In this document: piece after piece, positions 43,112-54,008 of the stretch
Numbering within the stretch: the stretch's first letter is position 1
How the letters are laid out: every line of letters starts with the position of its first letter
Origin: Amycolatopsis sp. 195334CR
GTDB lineage: Bacteria; Actinomycetota; Actinomycetes; Mycobacteriales; Pseudonocardiaceae
Length of the DNA stretch: 64,000 bases
Direction: 5' to 3'
Assembly (NCBI RefSeq): GCF_017309385.1
Contig: NZ_JAFJMJ010000001.1
Coordinates: 3,906,001-3,970,000 of the forward strand
The notes under the pieces: generated by a model
What the model saw: only the letters and a program-made list of their open reading frames with translations
What the model was told of the DNA's origin: nothing
Databases searched by the model: none
Translations under genes and position numbers: made by a program

Positions 43112-44796
43112 CACGCCACCCTGGCCGGGAGCCCGGTGGCGGCCACCGACCGGACCGCCGGGTGACAGGCGTAGACCTCACCGGCGCGGGGATCGAGCAG
43201 GTGCCGGTCGGCCAGCGCCTCCAGCGCCCGCATCGCCTCCGCGCGGCTCAGCCCGGCCAGCTTCGCGGCCAGTTGCACGTCCACCTCGGCGTACCGGCCC
43301 AGTCCGGCGAACAGGCGCCGCTCCGGTTCGGCGAGCCGCCGGTAGCTCGGTTCGAGCAACTCGGCCATGCCCGGCAGGCCGTCGGCGGCGAGCCGCGCGG
43401 CCAGCCTGCCCACAGTCCACAGTGGACGCGAGCGCAGTCGGGCCGCGGCGGCGCGGAGCACGGCGGGCAGGCCCCCGCACAACCCGACGAGTTCCGCCAC
43501 CGCCGCGGGTTCCGCGTCGGTGCGCCAGTCGCCGACCCCGGTGCGGAACATCTCCGCCGCCGACCACGCGTCCAGCGGCGTGAGGGTCAGCCCCCGGGTG
43601 TCTTCCACGGCCAGCGCCCGGTTCCGCGTGGTCACCAGCACCAGGCAGCCCGCGGTGCCCGGCAGCAGCGGCGTGACCTGGGCCGCGTCCGCCGCGTCGT
43701 CGAGCACCAGCAGCACCCGGCGCCCGGCCAGTTCGCCGCGCCACAGCGCCGCGCGCTCGTCCAGATCGGCCGGGATCGCCGAATCCGGCACCCCCACCGC
43801 GCGCAGCAACCGAGCCAGCGCGTCCGAAGCCGACAGCGGGGCGTGCGCCCGCAGGTCGACGAACAACCGCGCGTCGGGGTAGTCCGCGGCGACCTCGTGC
43901 GCGAACCGCACGGCCAGCGCGGTCTTCCCGACGCCGGGCATGCCGTCGACCACCAGCACCGGCACCGGCCCGCCATGCCTCCGCTGTGCCCGCAGCGCGT
44001 CCAGTTCGGACTCGCGTCCGGTCAGCGTTGGCAGGTCGCGGGGCAGGTCGTCGCACCGGCGACGGCCACCGGGTTCCAGCGCCTCGGTGAACGCGGCGTT
44101 CAGTTCGGGGCCGGGTTCGATCCCCAGTTCCGCGGACAGCAGGGTTCGCGCCCGGCTGAAGGCGGACACGGCCTCCTCGCGCCTGCCCGCCCGGTGCAGC
44201 GCACGCACCAGCCGAGCCCACGCGCCCTCGCGCAGCGGGTCCTCGTCGACCAGTTCGTGCAGCAACGCGATGGCGTCGGCGAAGCGGTTACCGGCGAGCC
44301 ACACGTCGGCGAGGCCGAGCCGCAGTTCGTGGCGGAGTCCCTCCAGCCGGGTGAGCACCGGCTCGGCGAACTCCGTGGCCAGCCCGTCGAACGGGCGGCC
44401 GCGCCACTGGACCAGCGCCTCGGTGTACCGGCGCGCGGCTTCGTCCGCGTTGCCGTCGGCCAGCGCCTGCCTCGCCGCCGGGACCGCCGCGGTCACCAGG
44501 TCGGTGTCGAGTTCGCCGTGGTCGACGCGCAGCCGGTAGCCGCCCGGCCTGCTCTCGATCCGGTCGCCGGGCAGCACCCGCCGCAACTGCCAGATGTAGG
44601 TCTTGAGGTTCGCCTCGGCCGAGGCGGGCACGGCCTGTTCATGCCAGGTCGCGCCGATCAGCTGAGCCACACTGGTCCAGCCGTTAGGGTTCAGCAGCAG
44701 GGTGGCCAGCACCGTGGTCGGTTTCCTGGCCCCCAGCTCGAGCACGGCCCCCGCCGGTGTTCGTGCCTCGAGCGGCCCCAGCACCCGGAACAGCAC
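43111..44796 (-). CDS. SARP/AfsR-family regulator with NB-ARC ATPase domain
   Basis: A 561-residue activator. OmpR-like DNA-binding domain (VLGPLEARTPAGAVLELGARKPTTVLATLLLNPNGWTSVAQLI, LKTYIWQLRRVLPGDRIESRPGGYRL), bacterial transcriptional activation domain (WRGRPFDGLA...RRAGRREEAVSAFSRARTLLSAELGIEPGPEL), then NB-ARC with VDGMPGVGKTALAVRFAHEVA (Walker A) and VLLVLDDAADA (Walker B). It lacks the TPR tail of full AfsR. GTG at 44796 has AGGAGGT five bases upstream; a much longer open frame exists but is a shadow of the divergent gene. These proteins activate secondary metabolism. Confidence 0.92.
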   Translation of the reverse strand: MLFRVLGPLEARTPAGAVLELGARKPTTVLATLLLNPNGWTSVAQLIGATWHEQAVPASAEANLKTYIWQLRRVLPGDRIESRPGGYRLRVDHGELDTDLVTAAVPAARQALADGNADEAARRYTEALVQWRGRPFDGLATEFAEPVLTRLEGLRHELRLGLADVWLAGNRFADAIALLHELVDEDPLREGAWARLVRALHRAGRREEAVSAFSRARTLLSAELGIEPGPELNAAFTEALEPGGRRRCDDLPRDLPTLTGRESELDALRAQRRHGGPVPVLVVDGMPGVGKTALAVRFAHEVAADYPDARLFVDLRAHAPLSASDALARLLRAVGVPDSAIPADLDERAALWRGELAGRRVLLVLDDAADAAQVTPLLPGTAGCLVLVTTRNRALAVEDTRGLTLTPLDAWSAAEMFRTGVGDWRTDAEPAAVAELVGLCGGLPAVLRAAAARLRSRPLWTVGRLAARLAADGLPGMAELLEPSYRRLAEPERRLFAGLGRYAEVDVQLAAKLAGLSRAEAMRALEALADRHLLDPRAGEVYACHPAVRSVAATGLPARVA

Positions 44797-44856
44797 GCCG
44801 CACCTCCTCGTTCGATGATCTGCGGCCCACCTTCCAGCAGCACACATGAGGATTCG

Positions 44857-45531
44857 ATGACAGCAACAGGCCAGGCGCGGGTGATGGTCGTCGAGGACGA
44901 CGAGGATCTGCGGGTCGCGGTCGCGGCCGAGCTGCGCGCGGCCGGGCTCGACGTGGTGGTGGCGGGCGATCTGGCCGCCGCCGGGCAGGTGCCGCCGCCG
45001 CTCGCCTGCGCGGTGTACGACCGGATGCTGCCCGACGGCGACGCGATCACCCACGTGCACCAGCGGCGGCTGACCGGCTGGGCGGTGCCGGTGTTGTTCC
45101 TGACCGCCCGCGACTCCCTCGCCGACCGCGTCGACGGCTTCGCCCACGGCGGGGACGACTACCTGGTCAAGCCGTTCGCGCCGGGGGAGCTGACCGCGCG
45201 GGTGCTGGCGCTGTGCCGCCGTGCGGGTGCCGGGCGCCCGTCGGTCCTGCGGCACGCCGACCTCGAAGTGGACTGCGCGCGCCGCGAAGTCCGCCGTGGC
45301 GGGGTGCTGCTCACGCTCAGCGGCAAGGAGTTCGCCGTGCTCGAATACCTGGCCGCCCGCCCGGACCAGGCGGTGCCCCGCGCCGAGCTGCTGGAGCACT
45401 GCTGGGACGCCGAGGCGGATCCGATGTCCAACGTGGTCGACGTGGTGGTCCGGCGGTTGCGGCGCAAACTGCGCGAACCCGACCTGATCCACACCGTGCG
45501 CGGGCGCGGTTACCGGCTGGCGGACTCGTGA
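44857..45531 (+). CDS. OmpR-family response regulator with cognate kinase
   Basis: A 224-residue regulator. Receiver with VVEDDEDLR, CAVYDRMLPDGD, LFLTARD and LVKPFAPGEL; output LTLSGKEFAVLEYLAARPDQAVPRAELLEHCWDAEADPMSNVVDVVVRRLRRKLREPDLIHTVRGRGYRL. GAGGA lies 5 bases before the ATG. The stop overlaps the kinase start (GTGA). It is divergent from the SARP gene with only 60 bases between, so the shared region may be controlled by it. Confidence 0.94.
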   Translation: MTATGQARVMVVEDDEDLRVAVAAELRAAGLDVVVAGDLAAAGQVPPPLACAVYDRMLPDGDAITHVHQRRLTGWAVPVLFLTARDSLADRVDGFAHGGDDYLVKPFAPGELTARVLALCRRAGAGRPSVLRHADLEVDCARREVRRGGVLLTLSGKEFAVLEYLAARPDQAVPRAELLEHCWDAEADPMSNVVDVVVRRLRRKLREPDLIHTVRGRGYRLADS

Positions 45532-46769
45532 AGAGCGTCTCCGCCGAGCGTCTCCGCCGGCTGCGCGTGCTGCTGACCCTGTTGTTCACCACGCTGAACG
45601 CGGCCGGGTTGATCCTGCTCGCGTGGCTGGTCGTGCAGTCCGACAGCGCGTACGGCGAGCAACTGCTGGACGGCGAGCTGAACCGCGTCACCTCCACCTC
45701 CGCCCGGCTGGTCCAGTACGGCGACGGCATCGTCACCGACTACATCGGCAAGGACGTGCTGAGCGACCAGTGCCCGCAGTTCGCCGTGCTCCCCGGTGGG
45801 GCCACGCCGTTTTCGCCGTACTACAGCGCGCGCAACTGCGTCGAGGTGGACCGCGCCGTGCTCGACCAGCTCGCGACGCAGACCGTCACGACCAACCGCG
45901 TGCTGCACACGTACGTGAACGACGGGGACGCGCGGGTGCGCACCGAGGCGTTGCGCAACGAATCCGGCCAGAACATCGGGGCCGTGGTCGCCTGGAGCGA
46001 CGCGCGGCAGGTCGCCGCCGACCACCAGCAGCTGGTGCTGAGCGTGGCGGGCGGGTGCCTGGTGCTGGTCGCCGCGGTCGCGCTCGCCGGGCACGCGCTG
46101 GCGGGCCGGGCGCTGCGACCCGCCGCGGCCGCGCTCGAACAGCAGGAGGTGCTGCTCGCCGAGACCGCGCACGACCTGCGGACCCCGGTCGCCGCGCTCC
46201 GGGCACTGGCCGAGACCGCGCTGCGGCACCCCGACCAGCGCGCCGAACTGCTGCCGCGCACGGTCCGGCTGGCCGGGCGGATGGGCGGCATCATCGACGG
46301 GTTGCTGGTCCGCGCGCGGCTCGCGGCCGGGGTGGAGCAGCTGGCGATCCAGCCGGTGTGGCTCGACCAGTTGGTCACCGCCCTGGTCGAGGAAACCCCG
46401 CACGAGGGCGCCCGCGTCACGGTCACCGCGGCGGCGACCAAGGTCTCCGCCGATCCCGCGCTGCTGCAACGGGCCATCGGCAACCTGCTGGACAACGCGC
46501 TGCGGTACGGGAAACAACCCGACCAACCGGCGATCGTGCACATCACGGTGGCGGGCGGCCGGGTCACCGTGGCCGACCACGGACCGGGGATCGACGCGTC
46601 GCTGACGGACGACGCCTTCGACCGGTTCAGCAGCGGTGGTGGTTCGTCCGGGCTCGGGCTGGCGATCGTGAGCTGGGTGGCGCAGTCGCACGGCGGCACG
46701 CTCACCGTCTACAACGCGGAGGAGGGCGGCGCGATCTTCGAACTGGCGCTGCCGGTCCTCCGCGGCTGA
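45528..46769 (+). CDS. Sensor histidine kinase
   Basis: A 413-residue membrane kinase. TM1 about 13-35 (LLTLLFTTLNAAGLILLAWLVV), an extracytoplasmic sensor of about 125 residues with a Cys pair (SDQCPQF, ARNCVEV), TM2 about 165-190 (LVLSVAGGCLVLVAAVALAGHAL), then H-box AETAHDLRTPVAALRALAE, N-box IGNLLDNALRYG, G1 VADHGPGID and G2 GGGSSGLGLAIVSW. GTG start coupled to the response regulator. The signal is unknown; a disulfide-containing sensor suggests an exposed ligand or redox cue. Confidence 0.93.
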   Translation: MKSVSAERLRRLRVLLTLLFTTLNAAGLILLAWLVVQSDSAYGEQLLDGELNRVTSTSARLVQYGDGIVTDYIGKDVLSDQCPQFAVLPGGATPFSPYYSARNCVEVDRAVLDQLATQTVTTNRVLHTYVNDGDARVRTEALRNESGQNIGAVVAWSDARQVAADHQQLVLSVAGGCLVLVAAVALAGHALAGRALRPAAAALEQQEVLLAETAHDLRTPVAALRALAETALRHPDQRAELLPRTVRLAGRMGGIIDGLLVRARLAAGVEQLAIQPVWLDQLVTALVEETPHEGARVTVTAAATKVSADPALLQRAIGNLLDNALRYGKQPDQPAIVHITVAGGRVTVADHGPGIDASLTDDAFDRFSSGGGSSGLGLAIVSWVAQSHGGTLTVYNAEEGGAIFELALPVLRG

Positions 46770-46774
46770 ATGTA

Positions 46775-46795
46775 CCGGTAATGGACCGTTACTGG
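46775..46795. promoter_or_regulatory. Imperfect palindrome in front of the fn3-protein operon
   Basis: CCGGTAA (46775-46781) and TTACTGG (46789-46795) pair with one mismatch around 7 bases. A TATTCT -10-like hexamer lies at 46807-46812, about 10 bases before the GTG/ATG, suggesting a leaderless transcript for the downstream five-gene locus with an operator overlapping the -35 area. Confidence 0.35.
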
Positions 46796-46821
46796 ACCGG
46801 TTGGCCTATTCTCGCTGTGTG

Positions 46822-48608
46822 ATGGCGCGGGGTCGGGGCCGGTGGCGTGGTCGTTCACCGATGGTGATCACCGTGGTCGCGGTCGCGACCGCGGTGGGGG
46901 TCGCCGTGTCCGGTGCGGCGAAGCCCGACGGCGGCATCGACTTCTTCCAGTCCGGGCACTGGGTGTTCAGCAATCTGCTCGGCACCGTGTTCCACATCGA
47001 CGGCGCCAGCCGCAACGTCGACGCGCAGCTGGCACTGCCCGGCGCCGATCCCGGCAGCCAGGTGGTCCAGGGCGAAACCGGCGGATATGTGGTCGGTGGC
47101 AACCGGATCATCGAGTTCGGCAAGTCCGATCTGGCCGTGGAGAAGACGATCTCCCCGCCGGCCGACGAGCGGCCGGTGGCGCTGGAGGTCGCGGGTGGCC
47201 CGTACCTGGTGTACCGGCAGGCCGGGCAGATCGTCCGCCTCGGTGACGACACGCTGACCGTGTCCGCCGGGGGCAAGCTGGGCGAGCCGGTCGCCACCAC
47301 CGGTGGTGACATCTGGTTGCACCACACCGAAAGCAACGCGATCTGCGAACTGGCGCGCGACGCCGACCGGCTCGAATGCCCGACGAACGCACCCAGCGGG
47401 CACACCGGCGGGCTGACCGTCGTCGCCGATCGCCCGGTGTTCGTGGACACCTCCACCGACACCGTGCACGCGATCGACGGCAAGAACCTCGGCCCCGGCA
47501 CCGCACTAGGTGTCGACGCGCCGCCGAACGCGCGCCTCGCCTCGACCGACGTCGGCGGCCGGATCGCCGTGCTCGACGGGCCGGGCAAACGCATGCACCT
47601 GGTCGACACCACACCCGCGAAGGCCAACCCGGTCACCGTCGACCTGCCCGACGGGGACTACGCCGACGTCGCGTCCTCCGGGCAGTCCGTGGTCCTGCTG
47701 GATCGCGCCAAGAACAACGTGCTCACCTACGACCGCGACGGCAATCCGCGCAAGACCACCCCGGTCCCGCCGAGCAAACCGCGGCTGTCCAGGGGCGAGG
47801 ATTCCCGGGTCTACGTCGACAGCGACGACGGCGGGCACGTGCTGGTGGTGGACAACGACGGCGCGGTCAACCCGGTCGACGTGGCGCGTGAGCGGCAGCC
47901 CACGCCGCCGCCCGTGCCGGTGCAACCGCAGCAACCGCCCCAAGCCCAGCCGCAGCAACCACCGCAACAGCGCACCCCGCCGCCGGCGAAGCCGAAACCC
48001 CCGTCGCAGCCGGAAAAGCCGGCTCCGCCCCCGGCGAAACCGGCCAGCCCGCCGGGCGCGCCGCCCGGGGTCAAGGCCACCGCCGGGAACGCCGCGGTCA
48101 CGGTCAACTGGGGTGCCGCGTCCCCGAACGGCGGCGCGATCTCGAACTACCACGTCTCCTGGACCTCCAGCTCCGGCAGCGGCGAGAAGACCGTCGGCGG
48201 TGGCGTCCGCTCGACCTCGCTCAGCGGCCTGACCAACGGGACCACCTACGTGGTCACGGTGACCGCGCAGAACTCCGCCGGACGTGGTCCCAGCGCCAGT
48301 TCCGCCGGGGTGACGCCCTCCGCACCGAAGTCGATCACGATTTCGCGGGGTACCCCGGAGGCGTACAACGACGAGTGCTCGCTGCCCGACTGCGCGTTGA
48401 TCCGGGTGGTGGCCAAGGGGTTCGAGCCGGGCACCCGGGTCAGGTTCGTCCCGCACGCCAACTCGTCGTACACCAACGAGGGCAAGACCATGGAAATCGA
48501 TCCGGACGGCACGGAGTCCTTCGAGGCGTTCCACTTCGGACAGGTGGGGCGCACGGTGTGGGTCACCGCGGACGGCGTCGAATCGAATCGAATCGTGTGG
48601 GAGGAAGG

Positions 48609-48612
<4 letters not shown>
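46822..48612 (+). CDS. Membrane-anchored beta-propeller/fibronectin type III protein
   Basis: A 596-residue protein. An uncleaved or signal-anchor segment at about 14-33 (PMVITVVAVATAVGVAVSGAA); a repeat-rich propeller-like domain to about 360 (RIAVLDGPGKRMHLVDTTPAKAN, NNVLTYDRDGNPRKTTPVPP, GGHVLVVDNDGAVNPVDVA); a Pro/Gln-rich linker about 365-425; one fn3 domain (GVKATAGNAAVTVNWGAASPNGGAISNYHVSW); and a C-terminal beta domain with CSLPDC. ATG at 46822 is likely; GTG at 46819 is possible. It heads the MoxR/DUF58/transglutaminase operon and probably works at the envelope. Confidence 0.8.
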
Positions 48613-49568
<956 letters not shown>

Positions 49569-49572
49569 CCTG

Positions 49573-50691
49573 GTGCGCCTGACCCGGCGCGGGGTGGCCG
49601 TGCTGGTGCTCGCCGTGGTGCTGCTCGGCGCCGGGATCTGGGCCGGGCACCCGATGCTGCGCGCGCTCGGCGGGATCTGCGCGGGCGCGGTGCTGGTCGC
49701 CGTGCTGCTGGTGGGGCGCAGCCCCAAGGTCGCGGTGTCGCGGGCGGTCTACCCGGATCGCGTCGAACGCGGCCGCCCGGCGCTCGCGCGGCTGCTGGTG
49801 CGCAACGAAGGCACGCGACGGCAGGCGGGGTTCACCGCGGGCGACCGCGTCGGGTCCGGGGTGCGCGCGGTCGGCGTGCGGGCGCTGGCTCCCGGTGCGG
49901 AAGCCGTGTACCACTACGAACTGCCGACCGAGCAGCGTGGCAAGTTCGAGGTCGGACCGCTGGTGCTGGAGCGGTCGGATCCGCTCGGCCTGGCCAGGAA
50001 CCGGCTCGCCAGCGGGGATCCGGTGACGTTGTGGGTGCACCCGCGCCGCCACCCGGTGCGCGCGGTCTCCGGCGGGCAGCCCCGCCACCACCACGAAGGC
50101 CGGGCTGCCGACGACGCGCTGCACGGCTCGCTCGACCTCCGCGACGTGCGCGAGTACGTGCCCGGTGACGAGGTGCGCCACCTGCACTGGAAGGCCACCG
50201 CGCGCACCGGCAGCCTGATGGTGCGCGAGTTCGCCGACCCGGACCAGCCGCGGCTGACCCTGGTGCTGGACACCAGGGCCGAACGCGGGTTCGAGGACGC
50301 CGTCGAAGTCGCCGCGTCGATGCTGAACGCCGCCGCGTTGTCCGGGCACCGCTGCCGCCTGGTCACCCCGGCCGGGCTCGACGTGTCCACTTCGGACGGT
50401 CCGCAGGGAGCGCGGCGGCTGCTGGACGAGCTGTGCGTCGCCCAGGCCGAACCGGCGCAGATCTCGTTGGTACCGAAGGCGTTGACCAGGTCGCGGTCGC
50501 GCGGGGGTGCGCTGGTGGTGGTCGCCACCGGGCCGTCCGACCCGGCGGAACTGGCGCGGTTGCGGCCGTTCTACCCGGTGTTCACCGTGTTCTCCCTCGG
50601 TGGCCGGATGGCCGCGGTGCCCGGCGCGCGCCTGCTCGAAGGACCGTCGGCGACGGGGCTGCTCCAGCGGTGGAACACGGTGGTCAAGTGA
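49573..50691 (+). CDS. DUF58-domain membrane protein
   Basis: A 372-residue protein. Two N-terminal membrane helices (VAVLVLAVVLLGAGIWAGHPML and ALGGICAGAVLVAVLLVG), a beta domain (YHYELPTEQRGKFEVGPLVLERSDPLGLARNR), then the DUF58 motif LHGSLDLRDVREYVPGDEVRHLHWKATARTGSLMVREFADPDQPRLTLVLDTRA, a VWA-like segment. It normally works with the preceding MoxR ATPase and the following transglutaminase-like protein. GTG at 49573, four bases after the MoxR stop. Confidence 0.93.
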   Translation: MRLTRRGVAVLVLAVVLLGAGIWAGHPMLRALGGICAGAVLVAVLLVGRSPKVAVSRAVYPDRVERGRPALARLLVRNEGTRRQAGFTAGDRVGSGVRAVGVRALAPGAEAVYHYELPTEQRGKFEVGPLVLERSDPLGLARNRLASGDPVTLWVHPRRHPVRAVSGGQPRHHHEGRAADDALHGSLDLRDVREYVPGDEVRHLHWKATARTGSLMVREFADPDQPRLTLVLDTRAERGFEDAVEVAASMLNAAALSGHRCRLVTPAGLDVSTSDGPQGARRLLDELCVAQAEPAQISLVPKALTRSRSRGGALVVVATGPSDPAELARLRPFYPVFTVFSLGGRMAAVPGARLLEGPSATGLLQRWNTVVK

Positions 50692-52784
50692 AGCTCAGGG
50701 TGGAAACCGCGGGTGTGCTGCTCGCCGGTGCGGTGGCCGGGGTGCTCTTCGCCCCGGTGTTCGGGTTCGGCGTGCTGGTGCTGCCGATCGTGGTGGTCAG
50801 CCTGGTCACCTTCGGGGTGGCGGAACTGGCCACCAGGAAGCCGTCGCTGGAACCGTGGCGGCCACTGCTGGTCGCACTCGCCGGGCTGCTCGGGCTGATC
50901 GAATCGGCGTTGTTCCCGACCACCGCGGGCGGGCTGCCGACCGGGGAGACCTTCGGCGCGTTGTCGGCCGGGCTCACCGAATCCTGGCGGCTCGCGCTGC
51001 AGTCCACCTGGCCGACGCGGCCCGAGGCGCAGCTGTTCCTGTTCGTGCCGCTGGCCGTGCTGGCCGCCGCGGTGCTCGGCATCGAACTGCTGCACCGCAC
51101 CCGGAAACCGTTGCTCGCCCTGCTGCCGAGCTTGGCGGTGTTGTGCCTGAGCCAGCTGTATTCGGCGGCGCCGGGCTCATCGGCGGTGCCGGGCGCGCTC
51201 GGGTACGCGGCGGCCGCGGCCATCGCGCTGGCGGCCGGGGCGCGCTGGTCGAAGACGGCGGTCGCGGCCATCGCGGCGCTGGTCGTGGTGGCGGTCGGCG
51301 GCGCGTCCGCGGCGGCGGTGTTCGACCCGGCGGGCAGGCCCGCGTATTCGTTGAAGGAGAACGAATCCGCGCCGATCCCGCCGGCCAGGGTGGCCAGCCC
51401 GCTGGCGGAGATCGGGGCCCGGCTCGCCGCGCCGGAGGTGCCGCTGTTCCGGTACACCGCGAACGCCCCGGTCGACCGGTGGTCGCTGGTGGTGCTGGAC
51501 ACCTTCGACGGGGTGAACTGGAAGCCCGGCGGGGAGTTCCGGCGGCTCGGCGTGGAGATCCCGCCGGGTCCGGGCCTCACCGCGCCGGTGATCAAGCGCG
51601 AGGCGACGGTCAGCACCGGTGGGTTGAGCGGGCCGTGGCTGCCCAGTCAGGCGTGGCCGGCGTCGGTGACCGGCGCGGAGCCGTTCGTCGGGGAGGGGCG
51701 CGGCACGCTGCTCGGCACCGGCGCGCCGACCGGCTACCAGCTGAGCTGGTGGGAGGCGCAGGTCAGCGGCAATCTCCCGGTCGACACGATGATCGACCCC
51801 CACGCGCCAGGCGGTCTCGGCGGCGTCGGCGCGATCCCGCCCGGCATCAGCGAACTGGCGAACCAGGCCACCGGCGGGCAGCGCCCGTCGTTCCAGTCGG
51901 CGTTGCTGCTGGAGCGCTTCCTCAGCGACAACTACCGCGCGGTCACCGGTGCGGACCGGCCGACCGGGCATTCCTGGCCGCAGCTGCGGCACTTCCTGCT
52001 GGAGAGCAAGGAGGGCACCAGCGAGCAGTTCGCCGCCGCCTACGTCGCGCTCGCGCGGATCGAGGGCATTCCGGCGCGGCTGGTGGTCGGCTTCCAGTCG
52101 CCCGCGCTGCCCGGCCCGGACGGCGCGTTCCAGGTGCGCAACGCCGACGTGCTGGCGTGGCCGGAGGTGGCGGTCGCCGGGGTCGGCTGGGTGGCGCTCG
52201 ACCCGACCGGTACCGCGGCGAAGAGCCGGGGCGGTGGCGGGCTGGGCGAGGTCACCGCGCAGGCCCGCGATCGCCTGCCCGACCCCGAAGCGCTCGACGG
52301 TCCGGAGGCCGACGAGGACACCTCCGCGCCCACGGAACCGGAGGCGACCGAGGACGGCGGGCTGCCGCTCGCCCTGTTGCTGGCCCCGGTGCTGGTGGTG
52401 CCGCTCGGCTGGCTCGGCGGAGTGCCGTTGCTCAAACGGATCCGGCGGCGTCGTCGGCGTCGTGCGGCCGGGAACGGCGCGGTCGCCGGTGCCTGGGCCG
52501 AGGTGCGTGACCGCCTTCGGGCGCACCGGGTCCCGGTGACCAGCGGGATGACCGTGCGCGAACTCGCCGACGCCACCGCGAAGGTGGCCGACCCGTCCAC
52601 TGTGGAGGGAGTGCGGGTGCTGGCCGGTGCGGTGGACGCCGCGCTGTGGTCCGGCGCGCGGACCAGCCCGGAGCTGGCCGACTGGGCCTGGCGGGCGGAA
52701 GCCGAAGTCCGGAAAGGACTGTCACGGCGCCCGCTGCGGGACCGGGTGCGTGCCGCGCTCGACCCGCGCGGCCTGCGGTCCTAG
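50688..52784 (+). CDS. TgpA-like transglutaminase-fold membrane protein, catalytic residues lost
   Basis: A 698-residue protein. Six or so N-terminal membrane helices (to about residue 215), a periplasmic-side domain, the transglutaminase core at about 440-515, one more helix near 565-585 (LPLALLLAPVLVVPLGWLGGVPLL) and a DUF4129-like cytoplasmic tail. The core reads GTSEQFAAAYVALARIEGIPARLVVGF and NADVLAWPEVAVAGVGWVALDPT. In active relatives the first segment has Cys where Ser occurs (GYCEQFA) and the second has His where Leu occurs (DxHAWPEV). The protein is therefore predicted to be non-catalytic. GTG start overlaps the DUF58 stop. Confidence 0.88.
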   Translation: MKLRVETAGVLLAGAVAGVLFAPVFGFGVLVLPIVVVSLVTFGVAELATRKPSLEPWRPLLVALAGLLGLIESALFPTTAGGLPTGETFGALSAGLTESWRLALQSTWPTRPEAQLFLFVPLAVLAAAVLGIELLHRTRKPLLALLPSLAVLCLSQLYSAAPGSSAVPGALGYAAAAAIALAAGARWSKTAVAAIAALVVVAVGGASAAAVFDPAGRPAYSLKENESAPIPPARVASPLAEIGARLAAPEVPLFRYTANAPVDRWSLVVLDTFDGVNWKPGGEFRRLGVEIPPGPGLTAPVIKREATVSTGGLSGPWLPSQAWPASVTGAEPFVGEGRGTLLGTGAPTGYQLSWWEAQVSGNLPVDTMIDPHAPGGLGGVGAIPPGISELANQATGGQRPSFQSALLLERFLSDNYRAVTGADRPTGHSWPQLRHFLLESKEGTSEQFAAAYVALARIEGIPARLVVGFQSPALPGPDGAFQVRNADVLAWPEVAVAGVGWVALDPTGTAAKSRGGGGLGEVTAQARDRLPDPEALDGPEADEDTSAPTEPEATEDGGLPLALLLAPVLVVPLGWLGGVPLLKRIRRRRRRRAAGNGAVAGAWAEVRDRLRAHRVPVTSGMTVRELADATAKVADPSTVEGVRVLAGAVDAALWSGARTSPELADWAWRAEAEVRKGLSRRPLRDRVRAALDPRGLRS

Positions 52785-54001
52785 GGCTTGCAGGTCGCGC
52801 CGCGGATCGGCCGCGGCGGGGTTTCCACCGTCTGCGCGCCGTTCGTGCCCTGGATGGCGAAGCAGTAGGGGACGCCGGGCGACACCGGCACCTCGAAGGA
52901 GTGCTTGCGCTCGGCGTAGATCGTCTTGTTGGGCTGGTCAGCCGGTGCGACGACCACCGCGAAGTCCAGCACCTCCGGACTCGACCAGGTCAGCTTCACC
53001 TTGTCACCGAGATCGACCGGCTCTTCGAGCATCAGCTGCGGCGGCTTGGACGGCGTGGGCACCAGCGGCGCGATCGGGGCCGAGCCCGCCTCCGCGGGTG
53101 GTGTGGAGCCCGAACGCTGGGACAGCAACAAGATCGGCGCCGCGGCGAGCAGGGCGAGGGCCGCGGCGATGCCGAGGATCAGGCCGAGCTTGCCCTGCCG
53201 GTCCGCGGGCGCCGCCCGTTTCACCGGGGTCGGCCCGATCACCTTGATCGGCGTGCGCGGCAGTTCCGGTTCGCGCAGCCACGACAGTTCCTCGGTGACC
53301 GCGGCCGCGTTGTCCGGGCGGCCGGCGGGATCCTTGGCCAGCAGGCGCCCGATCAACGCACCGAGTTGCTCGTCGTCCACCGGTTCCGGGTCCTGGTGCA
53401 GCACCTTGAGCACGCGCTCGCCGTCCTGTTCACCGGCCTGGAAGCGGAACGGCGCCGCACCGGTCAGCGCGAACCGCAGCACCGCGCCGAGGCCGTACAG
53501 GTCGGCGGCTTCGTCGGCGGTGCCGTCGCGCACGGTTTCCGGTGCGGTGAACTCCAGTCCGGGCAGCACGGGCCGCGGGAAGGCGGCCCGCAGCACCACG
53601 CCGAAGTCGGTGACCAGCGGTTCACCCGTCTCGCGGAAGAGCAGGTTGCCGGGGTGCACGCCGCCGTGGACGATCCCGGCCTGGTGCGCGGTGGCGAGCG
53701 CGGCCGACAGCGTCAGCCCGATGGTGACGGTGTCCTCGGCCGACAGCGGGCCGTTGCGCTCGACGAGCTGGGCCAGCGACTGCGCGCACCGCTCCATCCG
53801 CAGCGCGGGCCTGCCGTCGGGCAGCACCTCGACGCCGTCGGGCACCAGGATCGGCCGGGCGTCCCGGAGGGTGCGGAGGGTGGCCAGCTCGCCGTCCAGG
53901 TCCGCGCGGGTCTGCCGGTCCAGCGGCGCCGGGAAGGTCTTCAGCGCGCTGCCGCCGTCGGCGTACACCACCGCGACCGGTCCCTCGCCGATCGTCTCCA
54001 T
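52781..54001 (-). CDS. Membrane Ser/Thr kinase-like protein, probable pseudokinase
   Basis: A 406-residue protein. The kinase fold keeps the beta-3 Lys (SALKTF), DFG (VTDFGVV) and APE (FTAPETV), but the catalytic loop is GIVHGGVHPGNLL: HRD has become HGG, so the catalytic Asp is missing, and the glycine loop GEGPVAVVYA is weak. A single TM helix (GLILGIAAALALLAAAPILLLS, about 259-281) leads to an exported fn3-like domain (VKLTWSSPEVLDFAVVVAPA) with a Cys pair. The stop shares a CTAG with the convergent transglutaminase-like gene. GTG at 54007 is an alternative start. Confidence 0.85.
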   Translation of the reverse strand: METIGEGPVAVVYADGGSALKTFPAPLDRQTRADLDGELATLRTLRDARPILVPDGVEVLPDGRPALRMERCAQSLAQLVERNGPLSAEDTVTIGLTLSAALATAHQAGIVHGGVHPGNLLFRETGEPLVTDFGVVLRAAFPRPVLPGLEFTAPETVRDGTADEAADLYGLGAVLRFALTGAAPFRFQAGEQDGERVLKVLHQDPEPVDDEQLGALIGRLLAKDPAGRPDNAAAVTEELSWLREPELPRTPIKVIGPTPVKRAAPADRQGKLGLILGIAAALALLAAAPILLLSQRSGSTPPAEAGSAPIAPLVPTPSKPPQLMLEEPVDLGDKVKLTWSSPEVLDFAVVVAPADQPNKTIYAERKHSFEVPVSPGVPYCFAIQGTNGAQTVETPPRPIRGATCKP

Positions 54002-54008
54002 GGGCACA

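Noticed and set aside
43162..45531. A 789-codon plus-strand frame running through the SARP gene into the response regulator
   Set aside because: Only the last 224 codons (from 44857) match a protein family; the rest is a shadow of the minus-strand SARP gene.
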